Assembly: GCF_007923255.1 (NCBI RefSeq)
Contig: NZ_VOHJ01000010.1
Location: 1 to 64,000, forward strand
Reading direction: 5' to 3'
Source of the DNA: Vulcaniibacterium thermophilum
GTDB taxonomy: Bacteria; Pseudomonadota; Gammaproteobacteria; Xanthomonadales; Xanthomonadaceae
DNA: 64,000 bases
Part shown: positions 40,270 to 50,085 of the stretch, piece by piece
Position numbering within the stretch: the stretch's first letter is position 1
How the letters are laid out: every line of letters begins with the position of its first letter
Notes under the pieces: generated by a model
What the model was told of the DNA's origin: nothing
What the model saw: the letters and a program-made list of their open reading frames with translations, nothing else
The model's database searches: none
Position numbers and translations under genes: made by a program

Positions 40270-40584
40270 ATGAACCGAATCAAGAAGGGCGACCAGGTGG
40301 TCGTCATCGCCGGCAAGGACAAGGGCAAGAAGGGCGAGGTCGTGCGCGTGGCCGGCGACAAGGTCGTCGTGTCCAACGTCAACGTCGTCAAGCGCCATAC
40401 CAAGCCCAATCCGCAGGCCGGTCAGCCCGGCGGCGTGATCGAGCGTGAGGCGCCGATCCACATTTCCAACGTGATGCTGTTCAACCCGGCCACCGGCAAG
40501 GGCGAACGCGTCGGATTCAAGGTGCTGGAGGATGGACGCAAACTGCGTGTGTTCCGCTCCAGCGGTGAGGCGGTCGACGCCTGA
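40270..40584 (+). CDS. rplX: 50S ribosomal protein L24
   Basis: A 104-residue assembly-initiator protein with a KOW motif ([20 protein letters not shown]) and [19 protein letters not shown]. The ATG at 40270 gives [11 protein letters not shown] with AGAGAAGAG before it; an in-frame ATG at 40237 adds 11 non-conserved residues and is rejected. The 137-base gap upstream is unusual for this operon and holds a repeat. Confidence 0.97.
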   Translation: MNRIKKGDQVVVIAGKDKGKKGEVVRVAGDKVVVSNVNVVKRHTKPNPQAGQPGGVIEREAPIHISNVMLFNPATGKGERVGFKVLEDGRKLRVFRSSGEAVDA

Positions 40585-40594
40585 GGAACCCGAA

Positions 40595-41134
40595 ATGACC
40601 CGGCTTGAAGAGTTCTACAAGAAGGAAGTGGTGCCGGCGCTGACCGCGCGGTTCGGATACAAGAACCCGATGGAAGTGCCGCGCCTGGTCAAGATCACGC
40701 TCAACATGGGCGTGGGCGAGGCCGCGAGCAACAAGAAGGTGCTCGAGAATGCGGTCGCCGACATGACCAAGATCGCCGGCCAGAAGCCGGTGGTGACGAA
40801 GGCGCGCGTGTCGGTGGCGTCGTTCAAGATCCGCGACGGCTGGCCGATCGGCTGCAAGGTCACGCTGCGCCGCGACCGGATGTACGAGTTCCTCGATCGC
40901 CTGGTCAACATCGCGCTGCCGCGCGTGCGCGACTTCCGCGGCGTGTCGGGCCGGGCGTTCGACGGCCGCGGCAACTACAACATGGGCATCAAGGAGCAGA
41001 TCATCTTCCCGGAGATCGATTTCGATCAGGTGGATGCGCTGCGCGGCATGGACATCGCCATCACCACCACCGCCAAGACCGACGCCGAAGCCAAGGCGCT
41101 GCTCGAGGCGTTCCGCTTCCCGTTCCGCAACTGA
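40595..41134 (+). CDS. rplE: 50S ribosomal protein L5
   Basis: A 179-residue protein that binds 5S rRNA and contacts P-site t[23 protein letters not shown], then [20 protein letters not shown] and [20 protein letters not shown], are conserved. The ATG at 40595 gives [16 protein letters not shown]; the upstream in-frame start is inside rplX. Confidence 0.98.
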   Translation: MTRLEEFYKKEVVPALTARFGYKNPMEVPRLVKITLNMGVGEAASNKKVLENAVADMTKIAGQKPVVTKARVSVASFKIRDGWPIGCKVTLRRDRMYEFLDRLVNIALPRVRDFRGVSGRAFDGRGNYNMGIKEQIIFPEIDFDQVDALRGMDIAITTTAKTDAEAKALLEAFRFPFRN

Positions 41135-41150
41135 GGCTCGAGGACCAACC

Positions 41151-41456
41151 ATGGCCAAGACTTCGATGGTGAACCGCGAGATCAAGCGGGCCAAGCTGGC
41201 GAAGCGTTACGCCGCCAAGCGCGAGGCGCTCAAGCAGGTGCTGAAGAGCGCGACCGCGTCGTACGAGGAGAAGATGGAAGCGTCGGCCAAGCTGCAGAAG
41301 CTGCCGCGCGATTCCTCGCCGATCCGCCAGCGCAACCGGTGCGCCCTGTCCGGGCGTCCGCGCGGCGTGTACCGCAAGTTCGGCCTCGGCCGCAACATGC
41401 TGCGCGCCGCCACCATGCGCGGCGACGTGCCGGGCCTGCGCAAGGCGAGCTGGTAA
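41151..41456 (+). CDS. rpsN: 30S ribosomal protein S14 (zinc-independent form)
   Basis: A 101-residue protein of the 30S head. [20 protein letters not shown] and [20 protein letters not shown] are typical. Only one Cys remains, so it is the long zinc-free type rather than the short four-Cys type. A repeat element separates it from rpsH. Confidence 0.98.
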   Translation: MAKTSMVNREIKRAKLAKRYAAKREALKQVLKSATASYEEKMEASAKLQKLPRDSSPIRQRNRCALSGRPRGVYRKFGLGRNMLRAATMRGDVPGLRKASW

Positions 41457-41461
41457 CAACG

Positions 41462-41542
41462 TGGGAATCCGGGAATCGGGTGAGGGAAGCGCAAGCGACA
41501 CCGCGGCCCCTTTCCGATTCCCGTTCCCGATTCTCGATTCCC
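41462..41542. repeat. GGGAATCGGGAATCG-type inverted repeat, copy 6, inside the spc operon
   Basis: GGGAATCCGGGAATCGGG at the left and CCGATTCCCGTTCCCGATTC plus TCGATTCCCG at the right fill most of the 126-base rpsN-rpsH gap. Confidence 0.82.
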
Positions 41543-41582
41543 GCATACCGCGGATATCGGTGCTTCTCATCAGGAACCATCC

Positions 41583-41981
41583 ATGAGCATGACTGATCCC
41601 ATCGCCGACATGCTGGTCCGCATCAAGAATGCGGCGGCCGTCGGCAAGCCCAGCGTCACGCTGCCGTCCTCCAAGGTGAAGGTGGCGATCGCCTCCGTGC
41701 TGAAGGACGAGGGCTACATCCAGGACTACCGCGTCGACGAGGTCGGCGCCGGCAAGACCGAGCTCACGATCGCGCTGAAGTACTACGAAGGCCGGCCGGT
41801 GATCGAGCGGCTGGAGCGCTACTCGCGCTCGGGCCGTCGCCAGTATCGCGGCAAGGACGCGCTGCCCAAGGTCCTCGGCGGCCTGGGCGTGGCGATCGTT
41901 TCCACCTCCAAGGGCATCATGACCGATGCGCGCGCACGCCAGCTTGGCGTGGGCGGCGAGGTCCTGTGCCTGGTGGCCTAA
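41583..41981 (+). CDS. rpsH: 30S ribosomal protein S8
   Basis: A 132-residue central-domain 16S rRNA binding protein; in E. coli it represses the spc mRNA at the rplE start. [20 protein letters not shown] and [20 protein letters not shown] are the ends expected. AGGAA lies before the ATG. The repeat upstream makes the gap larger than usual. Confidence 0.98.
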   Translation: MSMTDPIADMLVRIKNAAAVGKPSVTLPSSKVKVAIASVLKDEGYIQDYRVDEVGAGKTELTIALKYYEGRPVIERLERYSRSGRRQYRGKDALPKVLGGLGVAIVSTSKGIMTDARARQLGVGGEVLCLVA

Positions 41982-41994
41982 GGGAGGACCGTCC

Positions 41995-42522
41995 ATGTCC
42001 CGAGTTGCCAAGAAGCCGGTCGCCCTCCCGAAGGGCGTCGAAGTGTCCGTCCAGGACGAGAGCATCACCGTCAAGGGCCCGAAGGGCACCCTGACCCAGG
42101 CCAAGCCCGCCGCCATCACGCTGAAGCTCGACAACGGCACCGCCCTGTTCGAGACGCAGGACGAGGCGCTGGTGCCGCTGACCGGCACGCTGCGCGCGAT
42201 CCTCGCCAACATGGTCGAGGGCGTGTCCAAGGGTTTCGAGCGCAAGCTCGAGCTGGTCGGCGTCGGTTACCGTGCCGCCATGCAGGGCAAGGATCTGAGC
42301 CTGTCGCTCGGCTTCTCCCACCCGGTCGTGTTCAAGGCGCCGGAGGGCATCACGCTCGCCACGCCGACCCAGACCGAGATCGTGGTGCAGGGCGCCGACA
42401 AGCAGCGCGTCGGTGAGGTGGCGGCCAAGATCCGCGCCTTCCGTCCGCCGGAACCCTACAAGGGCAAGGGCGTGAAGTACGCCGGCGAGAACATCATCCG
42501 TAAGGAAGCGAAGAAGGCGTAA
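41995..42522 (+). CDS. rplF: 50S ribosomal protein L6
   Basis: A 175-residue protein near the sarcin-ricin loop. [20 protein letters not shown] opens it and the C-terminal signature [20 protein letters not shown] is intact. The ATG at 41995 follows GGGAGGA by 7 bases; upstream in-frame starts lie within rpsH. Confidence 0.98.
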   Translation: MSRVAKKPVALPKGVEVSVQDESITVKGPKGTLTQAKPAAITLKLDNGTALFETQDEALVPLTGTLRAILANMVEGVSKGFERKLELVGVGYRAAMQGKDLSLSLGFSHPVVFKAPEGITLATPTQTEIVVQGADKQRVGEVAAKIRAFRPPEPYKGKGVKYAGENIIRKEAKKA

Positions 42523-42588
42523 TGCGGGCCGGTCCGGATGCATCCGGACCGCCGCGACGACCCGCTTCCGATCTGCGAGAACACGACC

Positions 42589-42942
42589 ATGGAAAAGAAG
42601 ACCGCCCGCCTGCGCCGCGCCAAGTCGACCCGTCTGCACATCCGCGAGCTGGGTGTGCCGCGTCTGTCGGTGCTGCGCACCGGCCAGCACCTGTACGCGC
42701 AGGTGTTCACCGCCGACGGCTCGCGCGTGATCGCCGCCGCTTCGACCACCCAGGCCGAGCTGCGCGAAGGCCTCAAGAGCGGCAAGAACCTCGAGGCCGC
42801 CGCCAAGGTCGGCCGCGCGATCGCCGAGAAGGCGAAGGCCGCCGGCGTCGAGAAGGTGGCGTTCGACCGCTCCGGCTACCGCTACCACGGCCGCATCAAG
42901 GCCCTGGCGGACGCCGCGCGCGAGGCCGGCCTGCAGTTCTGA
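42589..42942 (+). CDS. rplR: 50S ribosomal protein L18
   Basis: A 117-residue 5S rRNA binding protein. [20 protein letters not shown] and the C-terminal [20 protein letters not shown] are conserved. The ATG at 42589 is chosen over an in-frame ATG at 42538, which would add 17 unrelated residues; no strong ribosome binding site is seen. Confidence 0.97.
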   Translation: MEKKTARLRRAKSTRLHIRELGVPRLSVLRTGQHLYAQVFTADGSRVIAAASTTQAELREGLKSGKNLEAAAKVGRAIAEKAKAAGVEKVAFDRSGYRYHGRIKALADAAREAGLQF

Positions 42943-43103
42943 TGCTTGAACGGGCGGGGGTTCGCCCCCACCCGGGCATCCGTCGCCGACGCGACTGGCG
43001 TCGGGCGCCGCGAGAGGATTCCCTCTCGTCGCGATCCACCCGCAACACACCACAACCATAAGCGGCACCGCCGCAAGCATCCTCAACAGACAAGAGAATT
43101 CAC
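42943..43103. other. rplR-rpsE gap with several hairpins
   Basis: GGGCGGGGGTTCGCCCCC and GAGAGGATTCCCTCTC both fold back here. No gene is visible. Such a long gap is unusual inside the spc operon. Confidence 0.5.
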
Positions 43104-43643
43104 ATGGCGAACGAGCGTGAACCGCGGGGTCGTGATCGCGACCGCAACCGCGAGGAAATCGACGACGGCATGATCGAGAAGCTGATCGCGGTCAACCGCG
43201 TCAGCAAGACGGTCAAGGGCGGCCGCCAGTTCACCTTCACCGCGCTGACGGTGGTGGGCGATGGCAACGGCAAGGTCGGCTTCGGCTACGGCAAGGCGCG
43301 CGAAGTGCCGGTCGCGATCCAGAAGTCGATGGAGCATGCGCGCAAGAGCATGATCTACGTCGACCTCAACAACGGCACCCTGTGGCACTCGGTCAAGGCC
43401 GGCCACGGCGCGGCGCGCGTGTTCATGCAGCCGGCGTCCGAAGGTACCGGCGTGATCGCCGGCGGCGCGATGCGCGCGGTGCTGGAAGCGGTCGGCGTCA
43501 AGAACGTGCTCGCCAAGGCGATCGGTTCGCGCAACCCGATCAACCTGGTGCGCGCCACGCTCAAGGGCCTGGCCGACATGCGTTCGCCGCAGCGGATCGC
43601 GGCCAAGCGCGGCAAGAAGGTGGAGGAGCTGCTCAATGGCTAA
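43104..43643 (+). CDS. rpsE: 30S ribosomal protein S5
   Basis: A 179-residue fidelity and mRNA-entry protein. The double-stranded RNA-binding-like domain holds [20 protein letters not shown] and the [20 protein letters not shown] signature; the C-terminal fold follows. The N-terminus is rich in Arg, Asp and Glu. It overlaps rpmD by 8 bases. Confidence 0.98.
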   Translation: MANEREPRGRDRDRNREEIDDGMIEKLIAVNRVSKTVKGGRQFTFTALTVVGDGNGKVGFGYGKAREVPVAIQKSMEHARKSMIYVDLNNGTLWHSVKAGHGAARVFMQPASEGTGVIAGGAMRAVLEAVGVKNVLAKAIGSRNPINLVRATLKGLADMRSPQRIAAKRGKKVEELLNG

Positions 43644-43833
43644 CAACAGCGCGAGCAACGGCACCATCAAGGTGCGTCTGGTGAAGGGCCTGCGCGGCAC
43701 GCAGTCGCGCCACCGCCTGTCGGTGCGCGCGCTCGGCCTCAACAAGGTCAACGACGTCCGTGAGCTGAAGGACAGCCCGCAGGTGCGCGGCCTGATCAAC
43801 CAGCTCCATTACCTCGTCCGCGTCGAGGAGTAA
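43636..43833 (+). CDS. rpmD: 50S ribosomal protein L30
   Basis: A 65-residue bacterial-type L30. [20 protein letters not shown] and [20 protein letters not shown] are typical. The start lies inside the end of rpsE, so it is probably coupled. Confidence 0.97.
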   Translation: MANNSASNGTIKVRLVKGLRGTQSRHRLSVRALGLNKVNDVRELKDSPQVRGLINQLHYLVRVEE

Positions 43834-43838
43834 GGAAC

Positions 43839-44276
43839 ATGCGTCTCAACACTCTCAAGCCCGCCGAGGGCGCCCGCACCGAGCGCAAGCGCGTCGGCCG
43901 CGGCATCGGCTCCGGCCTCGGCAAGACCGCCGGCCGCGGTCACAAGGGTCAGTACGCGCGTTCGGGCAAGGGCAAGGTGAAGCCCGGCTTCGAAGGCGGC
44001 CAGATGCCGCTGCAGCGCCGTCTGCCCAAGGTCGGTTTCCGCTCGCTGACCGCGAAGGACACCGTCGAGGTGCTGCTGTACCAGCTCGACAAGCTGCAGG
44101 CGGGTGAGGTCGATTTCGCCGCGCTGCGCGCCGCCAAGCTGGTGCCGGCCAATGCGCGCAAGATCAAGATCGTCAAGAAGGGCGACGTCAGCAAGGCGTT
44201 CGTGCTGAAGGGCCTGACCGTGACCGCCGGTGCCAGGGCGGCCATCGAGGCCGCAGGCGGCCGGATCGAGGAGTAA
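43839..44276 (+). CDS. rplO: 50S ribosomal protein L15
   Basis: A 145-residue protein stabilising 23S rRNA domains. [20 protein letters not shown] and the Gly-rich [20 protein letters not shown] region are conserved, as is [15 protein letters not shown]. secY follows after 6 bases. Confidence 0.98.
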   Translation: MRLNTLKPAEGARTERKRVGRGIGSGLGKTAGRGHKGQYARSGKGKVKPGFEGGQMPLQRRLPKVGFRSLTAKDTVEVLLYQLDKLQAGEVDFAALRAAKLVPANARKIKIVKKGDVSKAFVLKGLTVTAGARAAIEAAGGRIEE

Positions 44277-44282
44277 TCGCGC

Positions 44283-45638
44283 ATGGCGCGAAACGCCAAC
44301 GCGTTGGGCGGACTGGGTGGCGGGCTCGGCAAGTTCACCGAGCTCCGCCAGCGCCTGCTGTTCGTGCTCGGGGCGCTGATCGTCTACCGCATCGGCTGCT
44401 ACGTGCCGGTGCCGGGCGTCAATCCCGAGGCGATGCTCCAGCTGATGGAGACGCAGGAAGGCACCATCGTGGACATGTTCAACATGTTCACCGGCGGCGC
44501 GCTGGAGCGCTTCAGCCTGTTCGCGCTCAACGTGATGCCCTACATCTCCTCCTCGATCATCGTCCAGTTGCTGGTGCAGATCGTGCCCAGCCTGAAGGCG
44601 ATCCAGAAGGAGGGCGAGTCAGGGCGCAGGCGGATCAACCAGTGGTCGCGCATCGGCGCGATCCCGCTGGCGATCTTCCAGGCGTGGGGCATCGCCTCGG
44701 CGCTTCAGGCCAGCGGCGCCTCGCAGGGCATCCCGGTGGTCTACAGCCCGGGCATCGGCTTCCTGTTGACCGCGGTCATCGCGCTCACCGCCGGCACCAT
44801 GTTCCTGATGTGGCTGGGCGAGCAGGTCACCGAGCGCGGCGTCGGCAACGGCGTGTCGCTGATCATCTTCGCGGGCATCGTGGCCGGACTGCCGTCGGCG
44901 GTGCTGACGATGTTCGAGAACGTCCGCAACGAGGACATCAACGTCCTGCAGGCGCTGCTGATCGCGGCGATCGTGCTCGGCTTCACCTACCTGGTGGTGT
45001 TCGTCGAGCGCGGCCAGCGACGGATCACGGTGAACTACGCCCGGCGCCAGGGCGGCCGCAACGCCTACCTGAACCAGTCGTCGTTCCTGCCGCTCAAGCT
45101 CAACATGGCGGGCGTGATCCCGGCGATCTTCGCCTCGAGCATCGTCATGTTTCCGGCGACCGCGGCGCAGTGGTTCGGGCAGGGGGGCGGCGACTCGTGG
45201 CTGCAGCGCGTCAGCCAGGCGTTGAGCCCGGGACAGCCGGTGCACATGATCCTGTACGGCGCGCTGATCGCGGGCTTCGCGTTCTTCTACACCGCGCTGG
45301 TGTTCAACTCGCAGGAAACCGCGGACAACCTGAAGAAGTCGGGTGCGCTGATCCCGGGCATCCGTCCGGGCAAGGCGACGGCGGACTACATCGACGGCGT
45401 GCTGACCCGGCTGACGGCCGCCGGTGCGCTGTACCTGGTGATCGTCTGCCTGCTGCCGGAAGTGATGCGGGCGGAGCTGAACACGCCGTTCTACTTCGGC
45501 GGCACCTCGCTGCTGATCGTGGTGGTCGTGGTGATGGACTTCATCGCCCAGATCCAGGCCCACCTGATGTCGCATCAGTACGAGAGCCTGCTGAAGAAGG
45601 CCAACCTCAAGGGCGGCCGTCCCGGATCGGGACGCTGA
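44283..45638 (+). CDS. secY: Preprotein translocase subunit SecY
   Basis: A 451-residue inner membrane channel subunit with ten predicted helices. The plug-region motif [20 protein letters not shown] and the cytoplasmic loop [20 protein letters not shown] are clear, and [17 protein letters not shown] holds the conserved SecA-contact loop. Last gene of the spc set. The small rpmJ gene often found next is absent; a 372-base gap follows. Confidence 0.98.
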   Translation: MARNANALGGLGGGLGKFTELRQRLLFVLGALIVYRIGCYVPVPGVNPEAMLQLMETQEGTIVDMFNMFTGGALERFSLFALNVMPYISSSIIVQLLVQIVPSLKAIQKEGESGRRRINQWSRIGAIPLAIFQAWGIASALQASGASQGIPVVYSPGIGFLLTAVIALTAGTMFLMWLGEQVTERGVGNGVSLIIFAGIVAGLPSAVLTMFENVRNEDINVLQALLIAAIVLGFTYLVVFVERGQRRITVNYARRQGGRNAYLNQSSFLPLKLNMAGVIPAIFASSIVMFPATAAQWFGQGGGDSWLQRVSQALSPGQPVHMILYGALIAGFAFFYTALVFNSQETADNLKKSGALIPGIRPGKATADYIDGVLTRLTAAGALYLVIVCLLPEVMRAELNTPFYFGGTSLLIVVVVVMDFIAQIQAHLMSHQYESLLKKANLKGGRPGSGR

Positions 45639-46010
45639 CCCGGAGCCGGGCGCAGGCCCGGTGCGGTCATCGGCCCCGGGCATGCCGCCGGGGCCTCGCC
45701 GGCACCCCTCGGGTGACGGCATCCGGATCCGGGGTGAGGGCCCCGGATCCACACAGGGCGGCTCGCGCGGCGGTCTCGCGCGCGGGTGAGCCGGGCCGGT
45801 CCGCGCGCCAGAGTAGCGCGCGGCGTCGGACGAGGGGCCTCCCCCGCGTCCGGCAGCCCGGGCTCGTCGCCGGAGCATGGGCACACTCCCCATGCCGGGG
45901 TTCAGCGGCCACAGGCCGCGGGGCTTCCTAGGTAACCCGAGACCACGCTAGAATTTCGAGTTCCCTCAGCCGGGCAGCCCCCGGCCGACACTTTCGTTGG
46001 AGATCGCCAC
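45639..46010 (+). other. secY-rpsM intergenic region: hairpins and a promoter, no rpmJ
   Basis: It begins with GC-rich hairpins, the best being GGCCCCGG/CCGGGGCC (45672-45679 and 45688-45695), and ends in a promoter-like pair before rpsM. I find no L36-like Cys-rich reading frame on the plus strand. Confidence 0.55.
45925..45954 (+). promoter_or_regulatory. Candidate promoter for the alpha operon
   Basis: TTCCTA (45925-45930), an 18-base spacer and TAGAAT (45949-45954), the same -10 and spacing as the S10 promoter, 56 bases before rpsM. Confidence 0.6.
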
Positions 46011-46367
46011 ATGGCGCGTATTGCGGGCGTCAACCTGCCTGCCCAGAAGCACGTCTGGGTCGGGCTTCAGAGCATCTACGGCATCGGCCGTACCCGTTCC
46101 AAGCAGATCTGCGAGTCCGCCGGGGTCAACCCGTCGACCAAGATCCGCGACCTGTCCGAACCGGAGGTCGAGCGCCTCCGCGCCGAGGTCGGCAAGTTCA
46201 CGGTCGAAGGCGACCTGCGCCGCGAGGTCGGCATGGCGATCAAGCGCCTGATGGACCTCGGTTGCTACCGCGGTCTGCGCCATCGTCGCGGCCTGCCGGT
46301 CCGCGGTCAGCGCACCCGCACCAACGCCCGCACCCGCAAGGGCCCGCGCAAGGCGATCAGGAAGTAA
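46011..46367 (+). CDS. rpsM: 30S ribosomal protein S13
   Basis: A 118-residue 30S-head protein contacting P-site tRNA and the large subunit. [20 protein letters not shown] and [20 protein letters not shown] are signatures. TTGGAGA precedes the ATG. First gene of the alpha operon with its own promoter. Confidence 0.99.
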   Translation: MARIAGVNLPAQKHVWVGLQSIYGIGRTRSKQICESAGVNPSTKIRDLSEPEVERLRAEVGKFTVEGDLRREVGMAIKRLMDLGCYRGLRHRRGLPVRGQRTRTNARTRKGPRKAIRK

Positions 46368-46379
46368 GGACGGACGATC

Positions 46380-46775
46380 ATGGCCAAACCCGCCGCAGCT
46401 GCGAAGACGAAGAAGAAGATCAAGCGCGTCGTCACCGACGGCATCGCGCACGTCCACGCTTCGTTCAACAACACCATCGTCACCATCACCGATCGCCAGG
46501 GCAACGCGCTCTCGTGGGCGACCTCCGGCGGCGCCGGCTTCCGCGGTTCGCGCAAGTCGACCCCGTTCGCCGCCCAGGTGGCCGCCGAGAAGGCCGGCCG
46601 CGCCGCGCTCGACTACGGCGTCAAGACGCTCGAAGTGCGCATCAAGGGCCCGGGTCCGGGCCGCGAATCGGCCGTGCGTTCGCTGAACGCGGTCGGCTAC
46701 AAGATCACCAACATCGTCGACGTCACGCCGATTCCGCACAACGGCTGCCGTCCGCCGAAGAAGCGCCGCGTCTGA
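46380..46775 (+). CDS. rpsK: 30S ribosomal protein S11
   Basis: A 131-residue platform protein near the mRNA exit. [20 protein letters not shown] and [20 protein letters not shown] are typical, and the C-terminus [18 protein letters not shown] is standard. It lies 12 bases after rpsM. Confidence 0.99.
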   Translation: MAKPAAAAKTKKKIKRVVTDGIAHVHASFNNTIVTITDRQGNALSWATSGGAGFRGSRKSTPFAAQVAAEKAGRAALDYGVKTLEVRIKGPGPGRESAVRSLNAVGYKITNIVDVTPIPHNGCRPPKKRRV

Positions 46776-46789
46776 GGAGCTGAAGAACC

Positions 46790-47419
46790 ATGGCTCGTTA
46801 CATTGGTCCCACCTGCAAGCTCGCGCGTCGCGAAGGCGTCGATCTCGGCCTGAAGTCGCCGGCGCGCGCGCTCGATTCCAAGTGCAAGCTGGAGCAGAAG
46901 CCCGGCCAGCACGGTCCCACGGCGCGCAAGGGCAAGCTGTCCGACTACGCCACCCAGTTGCGCGAGAAGCAGAAGGTCAAGCGCATCTACGGCCTGCTGG
47001 AGCGCCAGTTCCGCAACTACTACAAGAAGGCGTCGACCCGGAAGGGCAACACCGGCGAGAACCTCCTGCAACTGCTGGAAACCCGCCTGGACAACGTCGT
47101 CTACCGCATGGGCTTTGCGGTCACGCGCGCCTCGGCGCGCCAGCTGGTCAGCCACCGCGGCGTCACCGTGAACGGCAAGATCGTCAACCTGCCGTCGTAC
47201 CAGGTGAAGGCCGGCGACACGATCGCGCTCGCCGAGCGCGCGCAGAAGCAGTTGCGCGTGCAGGAAGCGATCCAGGTCGCCTCGCAGATGGACCTCGTCC
47301 CCTCGTGGGTCGAGGTGGACGCGAAGAAGTTCGCCGGCGTGTTCAAGGCCGTGCCGGACCGCGCCGATCTGCCGGCCGACATCAACGAAGCGCTGATCGT
47401 CGAGCTGTACTCCAAGTAA
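46790..47419 (+). CDS. rpsD: 30S ribosomal protein S4
   Basis: A 209-residue primary 16S rRNA binding protein, and alpha-operon repressor in E. coli. [20 protein letters not shown] opens it; the S4 RNA-binding fold holds [20 protein letters not shown] and the following [20 protein letters not shown] segment. Confidence 0.99.
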   Translation: MARYIGPTCKLARREGVDLGLKSPARALDSKCKLEQKPGQHGPTARKGKLSDYATQLREKQKVKRIYGLLERQFRNYYKKASTRKGNTGENLLQLLETRLDNVVYRMGFAVTRASARQLVSHRGVTVNGKIVNLPSYQVKAGDTIALAERAQKQLRVQEAIQVASQMDLVPSWVEVDAKKFAGVFKAVPDRADLPADINEALIVELYSK

Positions 47420-47471
47420 TCCATTGTCGCCGGCCGCCGCGGATGCGGCGGCCCGCAGGAGACCCAACCCC

Positions 47472-48470
47472 ATGACGGTTACCGCCAACCAGGTTCTGCG
47501 CCCGCGTGGTCCCCAGATCGAACGCCTGAGCGGCAATCGCGCGAAGGTCGTGATCGAGCCGCTGGAACGCGGCTACGGGCACACGCTCGGCAACGCCCTG
47601 CGTCGCGTGCTGCTGTCGTCCATCCCCGGCTTTGCGATCACCGAGGTGGAAATCGACGGCGTGCTGCACGAGTACACCACGGTCGAGGGCCTGCAGGAGG
47701 ACGTGCTCGAGGTTCTGCTGAACCTCAAGGATGTCGCCATCCGCATGCACACCGGCGACCAGTCCACGCTGAGCCTGTCCAAGCAGGGCCCGGGCGTGGT
47801 CACCGCCGGCGACATCAAGACCGACCACAACGTCGAGATCGTCAATCCCGAGCACGTGATCTGCCACCTGACCAAGGACACGGCGATCAACATGCGGCTG
47901 AAGATCGAGCGCGGCTACGGCTACCAGCCGGCCGCCGCGCGCCGCCGTCCCGACGAGGAGACCCGCGCGATCGGCCGCCTGCTGCTGGATGCGTCGTTCT
48001 CGCCGGTGCGCCGCGTCGCCTACGCGGTGGAAGCCGCGCGCGTCGAGCAGCGCACCGACCTCGACAAGCTGGTGCTGGACATCGAGACCAACGGCACCAT
48101 CGATGCCGAGGAAGCGGTGCGCACCGCGGCGGACATCCTCACCGACCAGCTCTCGGTGTTCGGCGACTTCACCCACCGCGACCGTGGCGCCTCCAAGCCG
48201 CAGACGGCGGGTGTCGATCCGATCCTGCTGCGCCCGATCGACGATCTGGAGCTCACCGTGCGCTCGGCGAACTGCCTCAAGGCCGAGAGCATCTACTACA
48301 TCGGCGATCTGGTGCAGAAGACCGAGGTCGAGCTGCTGAAGACGCCGAATCTCGGCAAGAAGTCGCTCACCGAGATCAAGGAAGTGCTCGCGCAGCGTGG
48401 CCTGTCGCTCGGCATGAAGCTCGAGAACTGGCCGCCGGCCGGCATCGCCAGCCACGGCATGATGGGGTGA
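47472..48470 (+). CDS. rpoA: DNA-directed RNA polymerase subunit alpha
   Basis: A 332-residue assembly platform of RNA polymerase. The N-terminal domain holds [20 protein letters not shown]; the C-terminal domain ([20 protein letters not shown], then [20 protein letters not shown]) binds UP elements and activators. The ATG at 47472, giving [13 protein letters not shown], is the usual start with AGGAGA before it; the upstream in-frame GTG would add 16 residues. Confidence 0.99.
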   Translation: MTVTANQVLRPRGPQIERLSGNRAKVVIEPLERGYGHTLGNALRRVLLSSIPGFAITEVEIDGVLHEYTTVEGLQEDVLEVLLNLKDVAIRMHTGDQSTLSLSKQGPGVVTAGDIKTDHNVEIVNPEHVICHLTKDTAINMRLKIERGYGYQPAAARRRPDEETRAIGRLLLDASFSPVRRVAYAVEAARVEQRTDLDKLVLDIETNGTIDAEEAVRTAADILTDQLSVFGDFTHRDRGASKPQTAGVDPILLRPIDDLELTVRSANCLKAESIYYIGDLVQKTEVELLKTPNLGKKSLTEIKEVLAQRGLSLGMKLENWPPAGIASHGMMG

Positions 48471-48514
48471 AGCGCAGCGCTTGCGAGATGCCCAAAGGCA
48501 TCTCGCGCTGCGCT

Positions 48515-48755
48515 GAACGCCCGGCCGCTAGGCCGGGCCGGGGCGCCAGGCTCCGGCACCAGCGGATCTGGCGATCCGACCCGCCGAACGCCCGCGCCGC
48601 TGGCGCGGGCCGGGCGGCAAGCTCCAGAGGTGTGGGGCCCGACACGCAGTAGAACGCCCGGCCGCAAGGCCGGGCCGGGGCGCCAGGCTCCGGCACCAGC
48701 GGACCTGGCGATCCGATCAGTCGAACGCCCGCGCCGCTGGCGCGGGCCGGGCGGC
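48515..48755. repeat. Tandem 137-base repeat holding four GAACGCCCG hairpins
   Basis: Copy 1 starts at 48515 and copy 2 at 48652. Each contains two hairpins, CCCGGCC-loop-GGCCGGG and CCCGCGCC-loop-GGCGCGGG, with GAACGCCCG at 48515, 48586, 48652 and 48723, and the shared block GGCGCCAGGCTCCGGCACCA. A further GGCGCCAGGCTCCGGC lies near 48890. The 604-base rpoA-rplQ gap has no convincing reading frame. Confidence 0.8.
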
Positions 48756-49074
48756 GCGGTCGCAGCGCTGACGGTGCGTCTTCGCAAGCGCGACCGGCCG
48801 CAAGGCCAGTGGACACCCGGCCGGTGATCGGCGGGTGCCCGGTGAAGTTTCGAGGCCTGCGCCGCGTGCGGCGCAAGGCCGGCGCCAGGCTCCGGCTGCG
48901 GCGCTGCCGTCGCCGCGCCGTCCCCGAGGGTGGCGCGGACGACCCGCCGACGGGCTCAGCCCGCGGCATGTCCGGTCACGGAGGGCCGGCGAGGACCACC
49001 CGCAGTCCGATGCTCCAACGCCACGATGGCGACAGCGAAGTCCAAGGTTTCAGCATTCAACAGGAATCCAAGCC

Positions 49075-49461
49075 ATGCGCCACCAGAAAGCCGGACGCAA
49101 GTTCAGCCGCACCAGCGCCCATCGCGAAGCGATGTTCCGCAATATGGCCGCGTCCCTCATCAAGCACGAACTGATCCGCACCACCCTGCCGAAGGCCAAG
49201 GAGCTGCGCCGCGTCGCCGAGCCGCTCATCACGCTGGCCAAGCAGGATGGCGTGGCGAACCGCCGCCTCGCGTTCTCGCGTCTGCGCGACAAGCAGGCGG
49301 TCGGCAAGCTGTTCATGGAGCTGGGCCCGCGCTACCGCGAGCGTCCCGGCGGTTACCTCCGCATCCTGAAGTGCGGCTTCCGCGCCGGCGACAACGCGCC
49401 GATGGCGTACGTGGAGCTGGTGGACCGTCCGCAGACCGTGAGCGCCGACGTCGGCGAGTGA
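49075..49461 (+). CDS. rplQ: 50S ribosomal protein L17
   Basis: A 128-residue protein near the tunnel exit. [20 protein letters not shown] is the conserved start and [20 protein letters not shown] follows. CAGGAA precedes the ATG at 49075. It closes the alpha operon but is parted from rpoA by a long repeat-rich gap, and ends at a strong terminator. Confidence 0.98.
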   Translation: MRHQKAGRKFSRTSAHREAMFRNMAASLIKHELIRTTLPKAKELRRVAEPLITLAKQDGVANRRLAFSRLRDKQAVGKLFMELGPRYRERPGGYLRILKCGFRAGDNAPMAYVELVDRPQTVSADVGE

Positions 49462-49487
49462 TTCGGCCGACCTCGGTACGACGCGCG

Positions 49488-49514
49488 AAAGCCCCGGCCT
49501 GGTCCGGGGCTTTT
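49488..49514 (+). terminator. Intrinsic terminator after rplQ
   Basis: AAAGCCCCGG (49488-49497) pairs with CCGGGGCTTT (49504-49513), ending in TTTT. It closes the ribosomal protein block. Confidence 0.88.
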
Positions 49515-49568
49515 GCTTTCCGCACCGCCGCTTGCGACGATGACGTTCCCCTCACATCCGTGTCCGCG

Positions 49569-50072
49569 ATGCCTGCCAATCCCTTCCGCGCTTCGTTCCG
49601 CACCCAGTTCCTGCTCGGGTTCCTCGCCTGCGCCGGGCTGATGGGCTATGCGCTGTACGCGCAGCACGTGCAGGGTTTCGAGCCGTGCCCGCTGTGCATC
49701 TTCCAGCGCGTGGCCGTGATCGCGCTCGGCGTCGTGTTCCTGCTGGGCGCGCTGCATGGCCCGCGCGGTCGCGGCGGGCGCGCGGCGTGGGGCGTGCTCG
49801 CGCTGCTGGCGGCGGGGGCGGGGATCGCCGTCGCCGGGCGCCACGTCTGGCTGCAGAACCTGCCGCCCGATCAGGTGCCGGCATGCGGGCCGCCGTTCGA
49901 GTTCATGCGTGAAACGCTGCCGCTCGCGGAGCTGGTGTCGAAGGTGCTGCGCGGCAGCGGCGAATGCGCGAACATCGACTGGACGCTGCTCGGCCTGTCG
50001 ATGCCGGCGTGGGTGCTGATCAGTTTCGTCGCACTCGCGCTGTGGGCCGGGTATGCCGCCTTCCGTCGCTGA
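49569..50072 (+). CDS. dsbB: Disulfide bond formation protein B
   Basis: A 167-residue inner membrane protein that reoxidises DsbA and passes electrons to quinone. Four hydrophobic segments are visible. The first redox pair is CPLC (Cys40 and Cys43, in FEPCPLCIFQRVAV), and the second pair is VPACGPPFEF and GSGECANIDW, as in E. coli DsbB. The ATG at 49569 gives MPANPFRASFRTQFLLGFLA. It ends 13 bases before the DAHP synthase start. Confidence 0.94.
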   Translation: MPANPFRASFRTQFLLGFLACAGLMGYALYAQHVQGFEPCPLCIFQRVAVIALGVVFLLGALHGPRGRGGRAAWGVLALLAAGAGIAVAGRHVWLQNLPPDQVPACGPPFEFMRETLPLAELVSKVLRGSGECANIDWTLLGLSMPAWVLISFVALALWAGYAAFRR

Positions 50073-50085
50073 CCGCCGAGTGCCC

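Noticed and set aside
48835-49074. Upstream extension of rplQ into the repeat region
   Set aside because: L17 starts at [12 protein letters not shown] and the extension has no similarity to known ribosomal sequence.
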